From: Erodium maritimum
Taxonomy: Eukaryota; Streptophyta; Magnoliopsida; Geraniales; Geraniaceae
Direction of reading: 5' to 3'
Length of the DNA stretch: 64,000 nucleotides
NCBI GenBank assembly: GCA_963921825.1
Contig: OY997595.1
Coordinates: forward strand, 16,795,228-16,859,227
Of the stretch, positions 11,021 through 23,189 are shown one piece after another. Positions within the stretch are counted from its first letter, which is position 1. Every line of letters begins with the position of its first letter. Position numbers and translations under genes: made by a program. The notes beneath the pieces were generated by a model. That model saw only the letters and a list, made by a program, of their open reading frames with translations. It made no database searches and was not told the origin of the DNA.

Positions 11021-12708
11021 TGTTGGGTCTCGAGGTAGGGTTGGAGATGAACCAACTCGCAGCGGAAAATCAATGAAAAACAAGAGACGATTAAACCATG
11101 AAACAACTAACAATGAATGGATTCACAAGAGAAAAATTCAGCACTATTTCTTACCAAAACAAGAACACCGGTTAACGAATGATTGGCTTGAGTCTCCAAG
11201 ACGCCTACGTATCCACATGGGAATCAAAGCCACGTAGTTCTTCTCTTTGAGGACTCAAGAACACAAAAATGGAGGTGGGAACTTGCCAAACCCGAAATTG
11301 CAAGGGAAGGGGGAGAGAAGTTGTGTTTCCTATTCTTGTCTAGTGTTTGTTATGTTGAAAAAAGATGACTTAAACAAAACAAAACCCATACTTGTCCAAC
11401 TAAAGGCATGTGACAAGTATGGTGTCAAGTAAGGTGTAAATAGGACAAAGTATGGCAAGACAAGATTGGGTTAGGTGGTGAATCACCAACACCTTAATCC
11501 TTGTCTTGCTTACTTAGTACTAATTAATCAAGACTTGATTAATTAGTTCCATGGGCCTTGGTTGCATGGGCCTTTCATGGGCCTCTTGGAACATGGCCCG
11601 TGGCCATTTCCAACGAGGTCCCGTGATTTGCTCATCGCCTCCAAGCCTTCCATACCGGAAATGTCCAACATTATCCGACGCGATCAATCCCAAGACTCCA
11701 AGCCTTGTCTCGATCCGTAAAGTCCTATTCACTTACGGGCACATGACCTAAAACCCAGTTTTGGTCATGTCCCGAGACAACTCCCTTTTGGCCATTCTCC
11801 ATAAATGTGTCAATGAGTTTCATCCTCCGGTGTGACCATTAGGTTTATCCATGTCAATAGATCAACGTAAAATCCCATTTTACTTGATCCTATTTAAGTG
11901 GTAACTAACGAGACTTTAGTATTGCCTGACACTGCATAGCGAATCGACCCTGTCGATTCTAACCTTCCCGTCGTCCCTGTCATTATCCTTTTATCTCCGA
12001 TATCCTGATTGAGATAAGGCATAGAGCCGTCATCCTTATTATTCTCAATCACCGTTCCTTGATATGTGAGATGACTGAAGATATGATACCCAGTATCATG
12101 TGCATGGCCATGCTATTCTTTCAGTCACTCTCGATCAAGCGGCCGAGAACAGATATCTTTCCCCATACCTCAGTATGAGGGATAAATCCCTTAGCCGCCT
12201 TTCGTGTCACTCATGTAGCCCGTCCCCAAGCCAATCATGGCCGTTATGGAAGCCCTGTTACGGAAAACCTTAGGCTCAGGTCAAACTCAGTTGTTGACTA
12301 CATAGCGATCACAAAGACTCCTTGGTCTAAGGATACATGACAAGCTACAACACTGAATATGTTCATGACTTAATCTATGGCACATATTCAGGGCGGGTCG
12401 TCCAATATCATGTCCCACATGATACCTATGATCAGACTCCGGAATCCCATTCCAATGACTAACAAAACGTAAGCCATAAAGAGCCATCTTTCATACTAGT
12501 CGCTTCTAGTGAAGCTTTGTTGACTAGGGACCCATCGAGTGTGATCTATCTCGATCTATGGTTCTATTCGCATGGTGGGCATAGATCAGAGCACACATCG
12601 ATATATTACTCCAACACATAAGTAATATAAAGCCGCTTTAATTTTATTGCTAACGATGATATATACATTTGGACATTTAGGATTGAACTACAGGCACTAA
12701 GACTAACA
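11021..12708 (-). repeat. Copia 3' LTR
   Basis: In plus-strand view it runs TGTTGGGTCTCGAGG to GACTAACA, 1688 bp. It matches 17798-19484 almost throughout, with visible differences near 11275-11325. It carries the palindrome at 11519-11547. Confidence 0.93.
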
Positions 12709-12722
12709 ATCTCCCACTTGCC
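12709..12722 (-). other. Polypurine tract
   Basis: On the minus strand this reads GGCAAGTGGGAGAT and abuts the 3' LTR. It is the expected priming site for plus-strand DNA synthesis, and the same motif precedes the LTR at 443. Confidence 0.8.
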
Positions 12723-12724
12723 CT

Positions 12725-15416
12725 AGTTCCAATCTAAATTCCAATATGTCCCCATCGACTTTACATGTCTAACATGTTCATGCAGCGACACTGCCTTAGT
12801 CAAAGGGTTGGCTATGTTATTATCTGTTGCAATATAGGTTATCTTCACTTATACTCAGTTCAGTATTTATCTAATGAGGTGGATACGCCGCAGTACATGT
12901 TTGGATTTGTTATACGATCTAGGCTTTTAGCTTGCGCAATGGCCCTTGTGTTGTCGCAATATGGATTCACCGGGCTGGATGGGTTTTTAATTACACCCAG
13001 CCCTGCCATGAATTTCCAAATCCACATAGCCTCCTTAGCTGCCTCTGCAGCATCCATGTACTTGGCCTATGTCGTAGATTCGGCAATGATATCTTGCTTT
13101 ACGCTCTCCCAGCTAAAGCTCTGCCATTCAGCGTAAACACATATCCTGATTGACTTCTAAAGTCATCTGGATTTTTCTTGGAAAACTAGCGTCTACTTAT
13201 CCTTCGGCGACTAGTTCAGCATCATCTTTCCCCCGGGTTAGAATGATGTCTACTGGTACAACATAAGGCTTACGAGACGTCTGGTCTCATACATGTCATG
13301 GCATATATGATCGATCCTGCCCCCAGGCGCATAGGATTTTCATCATCCTTTTCAGCTCATCAAGGTGTCTTAGGACACTAAGTCTTGCTGAGATGAATGC
13401 CATGACTAGTGGGTAAGAGTTCTTTCTTTGAATCGAGCATTAAGAACCTACTCAATGCCTTGTTCACATAGGTTCCCTGACTTAAATCCAAGACCCTCTT
13501 GGTGCGATCTCTACATATCTTAATCCTTAAGATATGAGAAGCATCGCATAAGTCCTTTATTGAAAAACACTTCCTCAACCAAGCTTTAGTCTCGTGCAAG
13601 GTTGGGATGTCGTTTTCAATGAGAACCAGAAAGGTAATCTTGCTCCCACTAGCCTTCTTATAAACGCAAGATTCATCCTCGTTCTTGATTAAGCCAAATC
13701 CAATTACAGCTTCATCAAAACGAAGGATCCAACTCCAAGAAGTTCGTTTCAATCCATAAATGGATTTCAACAACTTATAAATCTTTCCTTTATTCTTCGG
13801 ATCGTCAAAACCTTTGGGCCGAGACATACAAACGTACTCAGTCAAATTTCCATTTCGGAAAGAGGTTTTGACATCCACTTGCCATATCTCGTAATTATGA
13901 TACGCAGTTATGTCAAGAAGAATTTGGATTGATTTTGACCATAGCCACTAAGGAGAAGGTTTCCTCATAGTCAATCCATTGGATCTGCCTATAACCTTTC
14001 GCCACCATTTGAGCTTTGTAGGTCAGAGGGTTGCCGTCCATGTCCATCTTCACCTTGAAGATCCATTTGCATCTGATGGTCCTCACACCATTGATGGGAT
14101 CAACCGGTTCCCAGACTCGGTTGTCCGATATGGATTGCTTTCCTCCCTCATGGCTCCCAGCCATAACTCGGAGTTGGGCCCATCCACGACTTCATGAAAG
14201 GTGGCCGGATCATCGTGATCCACCATGACTTCATTGTCACCTCCGGATACCATATCTTGGAGGTGGAAGATTGATCCTTTCAAATCGCCTTGGACCTTCC
14301 GGAATTGTAACAGGAATTGGTTCTTACTCTACGACAATCTCTGGCTCCTTTCTACTGGGTTGCCAATTGGTTTAGACAGATCTGTACCATCCTGAATTTC
14401 TTCGAGATGCACAGTCCTCCCAATGACGTCTTTGGAAACAAAACTCCTTTTCCATAAAGACCCCACCCCATGCGACGAACACCATGTTCTCACTGGGATT
14501 GTAGAAGTAGTATCCCCTTGTTACTTTGGGATACCACACGAAGGTGCATATCTCAGATCTTGGTTCGAGCTTAGTCGAAACCAAATGTTTCACATAAGCC
14601 TCGCAACCACAAATCTTTAGGAAGGACAAAGCGGGCATCATCCCATATCATTTTAAAATGGTGTCCCTTCCACACCCTTCGTCGAAGCCCGATTCACTAT
14701 GAATGCGGTCGTCTCTAGAGCATAATCCCAGAAAGAGATTGGGAGATCAGTCCAACTAATAATGGAACGGACCATTGTCTAACAATGTCCGATTTCTCCG
14801 TTTGGCTACACCTTTCATCTACAGTGTCCCAAGAGGAGTCCATTCCAAAAGGATCCCATTCTCTTTTAGATGATCTAATAACTCTGTGGTCAAGTATTTT
14901 CCACCTCGATCCAATCGAAGTGCCTTAATACCTTTGTCGAGCTGGTTTTCTACTTTAGTCTTAAACTCTTTGAATTTATCAAAAGCTTCAGACTTATGTC
15001 TCACCGAATAGACATAACCATATTTATAGTAATCACCTATAAATGTGATAAAGTAGCTAAAACCACTCCTGGCAAGTGAAGTTATTGGTCTACACACATT
15101 CGAGTGTATCAGCCCCAATAATTCACCCGCCCGTTCATCGCGATCGATAAAAGGGCACTTTAGTCAATTTGCCCACCAAACAAAGCTTGCACCTATCGAT
15201 CGAATGGAATTCGAATGAACCTGAAAGTCCGCACTTCTGAAGTGCTGATAGGTGCTTCTTGTTTATGCGACATAAATGACAGTGCCATAACAGAGTTAGG
15301 TTTAAATCGTTGGATTTAGACCTCTTGGTATTAACGGAATATATAGAACTTGAGGCATTGTTACCCATATCTAATATGTACAATCCTCCAACCAAGTCAG
15401 TACTGGTATAAAACAT
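12725..15416 (-). pseudogene. Copia pol remnant: integrase, reverse transcriptase, RNase H
   Basis: Reading the minus strand from 15416 down: a GAG-pre-integrase segment (LLWHCHLCRINKKHLSALQK, 15135-15416); an integrase core (YFITFIGDYYKYGYVYSVRH and ALRLDRGGKYLT, 14819-15118); the integrase C-terminal part (about 14372-14641); reverse transcriptase (WIFKVKMDMDGNPLTYKAQM, 13913-14164, then MDVKTSFRNGNLTEYVCMSR and SIYGLKRTSWSW, 13378-13878); and RNase H (12860-13150). There is a frameshift near 13880-13915. The reverse transcriptase YVDD box position reads IEND, so a catalytic aspartate is lost. Several stop codons separate the blocks. It cannot make an active enzyme. Confidence 0.9.
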
Positions 15417-15617
15417 ATCATTGCATAGAACATTGAAAACTCCATTTCCAATATTAACATTATATCATTCCTTGTCAAACACGGATACAGATATAATATT
15501 CCTACTAAAAGTAGGTATGCAATATACATTATACAGTACTAAGACAAGGCCTCTTGGCAAAGCAAGACTCATGAATCCTACAGCAGTTGCCACAACTCTG
15601 AGGTCCACTTCGTGCTT

Positions 15618-16290
15618 TCAAACCTCTCCTACTTTTAGCCACCATATATAAGTGCATGTGTGAGATTCAGTCCTGGTATCTAATACCCATGAATCTTTGG
15701 AAGTAGAGAGATGTAGCTCTATAGAGTTAATATCGGATGAAGGCACGGTCCCACCGCCCTTCCTTAGATCATCCAGGTTTCCTGATGAAGGCGTAGTCCT
15801 ACTGCCCTTCTTTAGATCATCCACACTATTTGATGAAGGCGCAGTCCCACTGCCCTTCTTCAGATCAGCCGTGAACTTCCTGTAATCCCGGTTCCAATGA
15901 CCACGCTATTGGCAGTAGAAGCAGACATTCTCATGTGTCTCATCTTTCCTGCCAAGTGCGCATGGGCCCCGCCCTTGCCACTTCCAATTCCCTTGTTGAC
16001 CATCAGAATATCCTTGGATCCCAGATCCCTGATATATTCTTCTCAGCAATTAATGACACTTCATGTAACTCTGATATGGTCTTAGAGACAGCCTTGTCAA
16101 GGACATATTCTTTGCGTTCAGACTTGAGGACTATCCTCAAAATTCTGTATCAGTCCAAATAGTTTGTCCCATTTAGTTTGACCCTGTCAAGAATGGTTTT
16201 TAATGACAAACTATTAATGTTCGCTGAATTTGTCATTTGATCTACAATAGATAAAATTCAATCAGTAAACTGATTAAATTTTATGAAGAT
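15618..16290 (-). pseudogene. Copia gag C-terminus, zinc knuckle and protease remnant
   Basis: On the minus strand a degenerate CCHC knuckle (CFYCQ, stop, RGHWNRDY) lies near 15885-15930. A threefold near-tandem repeat (DDLKKGSRTTPSS-type units, about 15735-15875) follows. The protease active site at about 15670 reads WVLDTRTESH, with the conserved glycine of DTG changed to arginine. Upstream gag sequence (to about 16290) is broken by stops. The N-terminal half of gag is not recognisable. Confidence 0.75.
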
Positions 16291-17782
16291 CAATCTTAAA
16301 CACCAACAATCGATTCTATACCTTTAGAATCTAAAACCAAGATCCTTGATTCACTCGATCAAGTTGAACGAAGGCTCACCACTCAATCGAGCTATGTAGG
16401 TAGGACCCCGTCATATCACATCCAATGTGACTCTTGGCTAGGGTATGTACTTAAGTACACGGCTTACCCTATCTGATACCCAAGCTCAACCCTAGCTGAG
16501 AATCGTAATCGGGTCCACCAATTTTCAACTATGACCCGCCACTATGTAGGTGCTCCGCTAAGGCGCACGACACCCACATATGTCGTCCAAACCTACTACC
16601 CCGCTTTCCCATGGATGCTCCGCGAAGGCGCACGACACCCATAGGACGGGGAGGTAGTAAGGTGTTGAGCATTGGGAGGTATCGGACATGACCCGTTTTT
16701 ACTTGTCCGGTTGTGTTTAAAACTTTGGCACATCCTAGATGCGATGAGCACATCAACTACATTCCAAATGCAATGATGCCTCAAATTACATCCAATGTAA
16801 TTCTTCCTTTGAACCCGTCAACTACATCCAATGCAATGACGGTTCTAAGGGTTCACACACAAGGATTAAAATTCCAATTTTATCTTTGCATGTGAGGTGA
16901 TATGCTCGGTAAATAAAGTTAAGCATGCAATTCTAAAACACATAGAATTAGTCATGCATAAACTAAACCAAGCATAAAGCGTTAAATGTGCACATAATAG
17001 CCCCCTAAACTAACTCCCACTAGCTTCTTGAGCTCCACCGACTCCAAGCCGATGCCAACACCCGAAAAGCCACCAAATGACCTTTTCGCCCTTTCTTCGT
17101 CTTGAGTAAAATATTAAAATTTAATACACGACTCGCAGGTCGGGAATAAATAAATATTACAAACAAGTGGTTCGACGACCACACCTTGAAAGAATAATTA
17201 CACGCTAACTCTAACGGCTCGCAGGCCGTGAAAAACGATAAATAATTAAATCGAGCTCGGGGCTATTATGTACACCATACCAACATCACATCACACATCA
17301 TGTTATCAAACAAGCATGTTATCAAACATCATGTGATTTTCCGGTTTTATTTAATAGCCAAGTTTCGAAAAAAAAATTTGATGCTCGGTTTATCGAAACC
17401 GTTCAAAAATGACACTTTTGAACATTTGATCTTCGAGTTCGTCATGACGGTTCCAAACTCGTCATAACTAAAAAAACGGTTTAGCCTTGGCATATCAACC
17501 ATCCAATGGTCATGCTTGGCCTAGCTCCGTCCAACGGAGCCCCGTTCGGTCCCGGTTTCGGCTCCCCGAGAGTCCCGCTCCCGAGACCCGAAAAATCAAA
17601 TTTTTTTCAAAATTTCCAGATTTGAAATAATTTTCAAAAATTCATTTTACATGCATTAAATCCACGAACAAGAATTTAAAACATGTTATCAAACAATTTA
17701 GCAAAACAACATGCCAAAAAAAACGAAACTTTCAAGCAAAACCGAAACTTTGAACATCGTCTTGTGAATCCCGAAGGTAGCA
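16291..17782 (-). other. Copia internal leader, no coding seen
   Basis: About 1.5 kb lies between the readable gag and the primer-binding site. It has many stops in all frames. A repeated motif GCTCCGC(T/G)AAGGCGCACGAC occurs at about 16552 and 16618. The region appears to be an untranslated leader, possibly including a rearranged or replaced gag start. Confidence 0.6.
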
Positions 17783-17796
17783 CGGCTCTGATACCA
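17783..17796 (-). other. Primer-binding site (initiator tRNA-Met)
   Basis: On the minus strand the sequence is TGGTATCAGAGCCG, one base after the 5' LTR end. TGGTATCAGAGC is the standard complement of the 3' end of plant initiator tRNA-Met used by Copia elements. Confidence 0.9.
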
Positions 17797-17797
17797 C

Positions 17798-19484
17798 TGT
17801 TGGGTCTCGAGGTAGGGTTGGAGATGAACCAACTCGCAGCGGAAAATCAATGAAAACCAAGAGACGATTAAACCATGAAACAACTAACAATGAATGGATT
17901 CACAAGAGAAAAATTCAGCACTATTTCTTACCAAAACAAGAACACCGGTTAACGAATGATTGGCTTGAGTCTCCAAGACGCCTACGTACCCACATGGGAA
18001 TCAAAGCCACGTAGTTCTTCTCTTTGAGGACTCAAGAACACAAAAATGGAGGTGGAAACTAGCCAAACCCGAAATGGCCATGGAAGAGGGAGAGAAAATG
18101 TGTTTCCTATTCTTGTCTTGTGTTTGTTATGTTGAAAAAAGATGACTTAAACATAACGAAACCCATACTTGTCCAACTAAAAGCATGGGACAAGTATGGT
18201 GTCAAGTAAGGTGTAAATAGGACAAAGTATGGCAAGACAAGACTGGGTTAGGTGGTGAATCACCAACACCTTAATCCTTGTCTTGCTTACTTAGTACTAA
18301 TTAATCAAGACTTGATTAATTAGTTCCATGGGCCTTGGTTGCATGGGCCTTTCATGGGCCTCTTGGAACATGGCCCGTGGCCATTTCCAACGAGGTCCCG
18401 TGATTCGCTCATCGCCTCCAAGCCTTCCATACCGGAAATGTCCAACATTATCCGACGCGATCAATCCCAAGACTCCAAGCCTTGTCTCGATCCGTAAAGT
18501 CCTATTCACTTACGGGCACATGACCCAAAACCCAGTTTTGGTCATGTCCCGAGACAACTCCCTTTTGGCCATTCTCCATAAATGTGTCAATGAGTTTCAT
18601 CCTCCGGTGTGACCATTAGGTTTATGCATGTCAATAGATCAACGTAAAATCCCATTTTACTTGATCCTATTTAAGTGGCAACTAACGAGACTTTAGTATT
18701 GCCTGACACTGCATAGCGAATCGACCCTGTCGATTCTAACCTTCCCGTCGTCCCTGTCATTATCCTTTTATCTCCGATATCCTGATTGAGATAAGGCATA
18801 GAGCCGTCATCCTTATTATTCTCAATCACCGTTCCTTGATATGTGAGATGACTGAAGATATGATACCCAGTATCATGTGCATGGCCATGCTATTCTTTCA
18901 GTCACTCTCGATCAAGCGGCCGAGAACAAATATCTTTCCCATACCTCAGTATGAGGGATAAATCCCTTAGCCGCCTTTCGTGTCACTCATGTAGCCCGTC
19001 CCCAAGCCAATCCTGGCCGTTATGGAAGCCCTGTTACGGACAACCTTAGGCTCAGGTCAAACTCAATTGTTGACTACATAGCAATCACAAAGACTCCTTG
19101 GTCTAAGGATACATGACAAGTTACAACACTAAATATGTTCATGACTTAATCTATGGCACATATTCAGGGCAAGTCGTCCAATATCATGTCCCACATGATA
19201 CCTATGATCAGACTCCAGAATCCCATTCCAATGACTAATAGAACGTAAGCCATAAAGAGCCATCTTTCATACTAGTCGCTTCTAGTGAAGCTTTGTTGAC
19301 TAGGGACCCATCGAGTGTGATCTATCTCGATCTATGGTTCTATTCGCATGGTGGTCATAGATCAGAGCACACATCGATATATTACTCCAACACATAAGTA
19401 ATATAAAGCCGCTTTAATTTTATTGCTAACGATGATATATACATTTGGACATTTAGGATTGAACTAAAGGCACTAAGACTAACA
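17798..19484 (-). repeat. Copia 5' LTR
   Basis: 1687 bp, the partner of 11021-12708. On the minus strand it starts TGTTAGTCTTAGTGCC and ends GACCCAACA next to the primer-binding site. It carries the palindrome at 18296-18324. Confidence 0.93.
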
Positions 19485-19489
19485 GTTTC

Positions 19490-20313
19490 CGGACCCGGTG
19501 AAGGTGGACATGACCTATACCAAGTTCCATCACTTTTGCTATAATTGTGGGCGTTTGGGTCATGTTCTCAAGGAGTGTTCATGGGAAATCCGCGGCACCC
19601 TCAGGTATGATTCGTCCCTTCTAGTGTATCATAAGGATAAGCAGGTGAAGACCTATGCCACAAATTAGGAGGCGAACCCTGAGCCGACCCATCCACACAG
19701 CTCTGGGTTGATTCCCCCAAGCATTGTACTAAAGGGCTCCTTATCCCTGGGAAGGAGCCCCTAGTTTTCCCCGAGCACTGTACCTACCCAACAGATGCTT
19801 CGGGGTAATACCGGGATGGTGATCGGTCCGTCCTTTGGCGAACTTACCACTAAAATTTCAGCGCCCATTACTCGGGGGGTTGTGGGTGCTGTTGAGACAG
19901 TGTCTAGGTCACTTAAGAGGTCGGCATCTGGGGCACCTCAAGATGATCAAGAGAGGGCGGGGAAGCAGCCTCGCCGGAAGGAATATTAGATCATCCATGC
20001 ATCAGGGACTGGCCTAGGGAGGGGTCCCAGGACGATGCTTTTCCTCCCACCACTGCTGTTGAAATCATTGGCCATTACTGTTGCGACAATTTTCAGAGCA
20101 GGATTTCCAGTATCATCTTCGCACTTCCCGCTTTCGGTTATGGTCTTTGTGGCACTAAAACACCGCCAGTGGCGGTTCTAGTAGAAAAAGGATTAGTGAA
20201 CTTTAGTTCCGTACTGTCCTTATTCAGTGATCAGGGAACTTGTTCCCTGATGCACAAAAATGTAATGCTTTTTGAATATTAATAATATCTTCAGCTTTTT
20301 GTTCAAAAAAAAA
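19490..20313 (+). pseudogene. L1-type LINE ORF1, 3' part (zinc knuckle) and 3' UTR
   Basis: This is the continuation of 9562-11020 after the Copia insertion. It begins with FPDPVKVDMTYTKFHHF and the zinc knuckle CYNCGRLGHVLKEC, of the zf-CCHC_4 type that follows DUF4283. A serine/arginine-rich tail (about 19795-19989) follows. No ORF2 (endonuclease or reverse transcriptase) is present. The 3' UTR has a 20-bp hairpin TCAGGGAACTTGTTCCCTGA at 20231-20250, and the element ends in A10 followed by the duplicated target ATGATGCATTGGA. It is a non-autonomous, ORF1-only LINE copy. Confidence 0.85.
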
Positions 20314-20326
20314 ATGATGCATTGGA

Positions 20327-21402
20327 CATGCAAGTTAGATCCAAATGTTCTATAGGGCCGTTCCTAGCTATCTTTTTTCGTTCATGGAGTTCTCCTCATT
20401 CGTCAACATCACCATCGCATCAACCCCTCTCATCCTCTCTGTTACTTCCACCACAATTCCTAGGTGTGAGGGTCTAAATCGTCGTAGTGGCCAGGGCTCT
20501 CTGCACAACCCGCCCTAACCCCTCACGGCGAAGTCGCTCCCCTTCACCACTACTACCATCACCTACTGCTACGCCGCCGCCACCACCACCACCTATCGCT
20601 ACGCCACCACTACCATCACCATCCCTTACTCCCTCATGAGCATCACCTTTACTCCGGACCACCTCTTGGATTAATAAGGAAAAGGAATCCACGGTGCTCT
20701 GTACTCCCATCACTACTCGTGGTCGAGCACCGTTGTTGCCTCTGCATCCTTCCTTGCAACTTTGTGGACTTGTTGAGGTCCCAAAGGGAAGCCAACAGAA
20801 CCACAACTCTCCTGATCAGCCTCCGCCGCCTCTGAAGCCGCCATTGACGGAACCTTCTCATTGGCCTCCATCGCTCTCTCGATTTTGGATCAAGCAAAGC
20901 GCTTGGGTTTGTTTTATTTTATTTGTTTCCTTTTTGCAAGGTCAATAATTAGTGAGCAGAGATTCAGGGACTGTTACAGAAAAAGAACCCTTAATCACAT
21001 ATATCCCCTCGTTACTACTGAAGAGTTCAGGTTCAGGCGAGCTACTCACGACGAAAAGAGTCCTCTCCATAGGAGCAAGTAGTTTTTAGGCACCACCTTG
21101 AGTGGTCCTCTTCAGATTTTTAATTTAAGTTTGCGTGTTACTAATGAGTTCAGGTTTTGTCGCACTCCTCACGATGAAAAGAGTCCTCTCCATGGCATCA
21201 AGCAGCGTTCAGTCACCACCTTAAGCAGTCCTCATCGATTTCGTATTTTAAATTTTGTTCGTCTTTATGGCACTTTACAAACCGTCTTAAACGGTCGTCA
21301 TGTCTCAAGGTTTTTTGTTAGGGGACCTTCTGGGGCCCCAAGCGATGTAAAGACTCTTTTTTATTACTATTAATAATAAAATTCTTACTTTTCTCTAAAA
21401 AA
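20327..21402 (+). mobile_element. L1-derived short retroposon, copy 1
   Basis: It is bounded by ATGATGCATTGGA at 20314-20326 and 21403-21415, 13 bp. It has an A-rich tail (CTCTAAAAAAA). It consists of a leader, a CAC/GCC triplet-rich block (about 20530-20640), a pyrimidine tract ending TTTTTGCAAG, and a 3' part starting near 20940 (AGTGAGCAGAGATTCAGGGA). The 3' part is shared with the copies at 30061, 41198, 28520 and 42274. No complete protein is present. Confidence 0.8.
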
Positions 21403-21415
21403 ATGATGCATTGGA

Positions 21416-21944
21416 GGGACAATTAGCATAAGACGAGTACATACTTATATATTAACGGTAATGGGGCCATGTGGGTATGGGGAGAAATTGAGAAATTATA
21501 TTTTATGATATATCTTTTATTGTTTATATCTAAAGACACGAAAATTTTATCTAGCTCTCCAAAAGAATACACCCCAGACCCTAGCCGTCGTTTTTGTCGA
21601 CGACGGCTATCTCCTTGTAGCTCATTCACTTTGTATCTCCCTTTTTTTATCTCTTGCTTCTATGGAATTTCTAGCTCTACCTCCTTTTCTACGGCCAACA
21701 TAATAGAGTTTGAGCAGACCCTTTTAGGTTTCGAGTTTGGGCATGCCCTTTTGGGTTACGTCAAGGTGGTTTGATCCGACGATGATCTTCGGAGGCCAGA
21801 GCGATTTGATTCGACGACAATGAGATTAGAATACGAGCCGATTGATGGAATGACGTGGCAAGGTCCTTCCAAAATCACACGCTCAAAGTCCCTCCCCAAG
21901 CGAGTCCTGCAAAATTCGCCTTAGTCTCCATAAAATCCCCCAAG
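21416..21944. other. No gene seen
   Basis: A 101-codon open stretch at 21469-21774 has no recognisable domain. It begins close to the retroposon boundary and I would not call it a gene. Confidence 0.4.
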
Positions 21945-22261
21945 TACCTTAAGTATTGGTCATACTATTTTGTTAGTAAAAATGGACGGAATATTACATT
22001 TCGTTATTCATATGACCTCAAGTGTCATATAATGGATGGTAAAATGACATTTTCCCCTTAAGTATTTGACCTCTATACATTTTATAAGGAACAATAACGA
22101 GGATACAATGGTAATGTTCCTCATAAAATGTATAGAGGTCAAATAATTAAGGGAAACGTCATTTTACCATTTGTTATATGACACTTGAGATCATACGACT
22201 AATGAAATGGAATATTCCGTTTATTTTTATTATAAAAATCGTGTGACCAGTACTTAAGGTA
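21945..22261. repeat. Long palindromic (foldback) element
   Basis: The left arm (21945 to about 22093, starting TACCTTAAGTATTGGTCA) is repeated in inverse orientation from about 22116 to 22261 (ending TGACCAGTACTTAAGGTA). About 20 bp separate the arms, and they match over most of roughly 145 bp. This is the structure of a foldback MITE. A relative of the right arm plus its outer flank occurs at 32095-32285. No clear target duplication was found. Confidence 0.75.
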
Positions 22262-23189
22262 CTGTATTTGTCACTTTGAAACGTTGGGTAGTGTAGTGTT
22301 CGTGACCAATACTTTTTTTTTGAAACGGGTAACCGGAGACTTTCATAAATACCAATAGGTAATCAAACAAGCCAGGGCGTGACCGCCCCGGGTTCCAGAT
22401 CTATATCCGAGCCGACCGTAGAAGGCACGACGCTCATGGACCCATAATAATAGCCTACTTGAAATCGTAGGCACAAACCCAAGACAGCTCCTTACCATCG
22501 TGTCACACCCCAAATCCGGTTTTGACCGAACTCGAGACGTGAGTTAAAATAAAAATAAATAACGATAAATAGATAAACTTTAATAAAGTAAAACTCCAAG
22601 TAATCCTCATAAACAAGTTCAAATTAAAACAATGCGACAAAGTTTTGAACAAAATTGAAGGTACATCTCTAACATAACAACACCCGAACCCTCAGTGAGC
22701 TCCCGAGCCCTGAGACGTCCTACAACCTACTCAGCAAGGAAACCTGTAAAGCAACAGTAAACACGAAGGGGGGTGAGCTTACGCTCAGTAGGAAAAAGCA
22801 GTAAAGTAAAAGAAATCCCCGTTAAAACATAAAACCAATTAGTACAATTATTCAAAGTTTCTAATTAGAACGATTAATCAAAAGGTGCTGTAAATATAGA
22901 TCAATAAAAGTTCCAAGGATTTAAAGAAAGTAACACTCAAGGAGATCAACGGAAAATAACGAATGTAATACTTTAGAGAAGATAACACTCAAGGATATCA
23001 CTGGAAAGAGAACAAATTTATCAAGGGGATTAAATTAAAGTAACACACCAATACCGACAAAATGAATATCACATCTCAAGACTCTGATCCGTACACTGAC
23101 TGGTACATCATATCAGATTTCCCCTCGGCCCAGAGGAAACACTACCATCGAGGCTTCCGGAAATGTCCCTAAAGGGCCACAGATCATCG

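Larger units (their letters stand above)
11021..19484 (-). mobile_element. Complete Copia retrotransposon (Angela-like), nested in a LINE
   Basis: Two LTRs of 1688 and 1687 bp in the same orientation enclose about 5.1 kb. The flanks are GTTTC (11016-11020) and GTTTC (19485-19489), a perfect 5-bp target duplication. A primer-binding site for initiator tRNA-Met lies one base inside the 5' LTR, and a polypurine tract lies next to the 3' LTR. On the minus strand the order is leader, gag/protease, integrase, reverse transcriptase, RNase H, as in Copia. The two LTRs differ only at scattered bases, but every coding domain is damaged. The copy therefore probably moved with enzymes supplied by a relative. 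Confidence 0.93.

Noticed and set aside
10690..11106. 138-codon minus-strand open frame
   Set aside because: It crosses the boundary between the LINE and the Copia LTR at 11021, so it cannot be a conserved gene. It is antisense to DUF4283.
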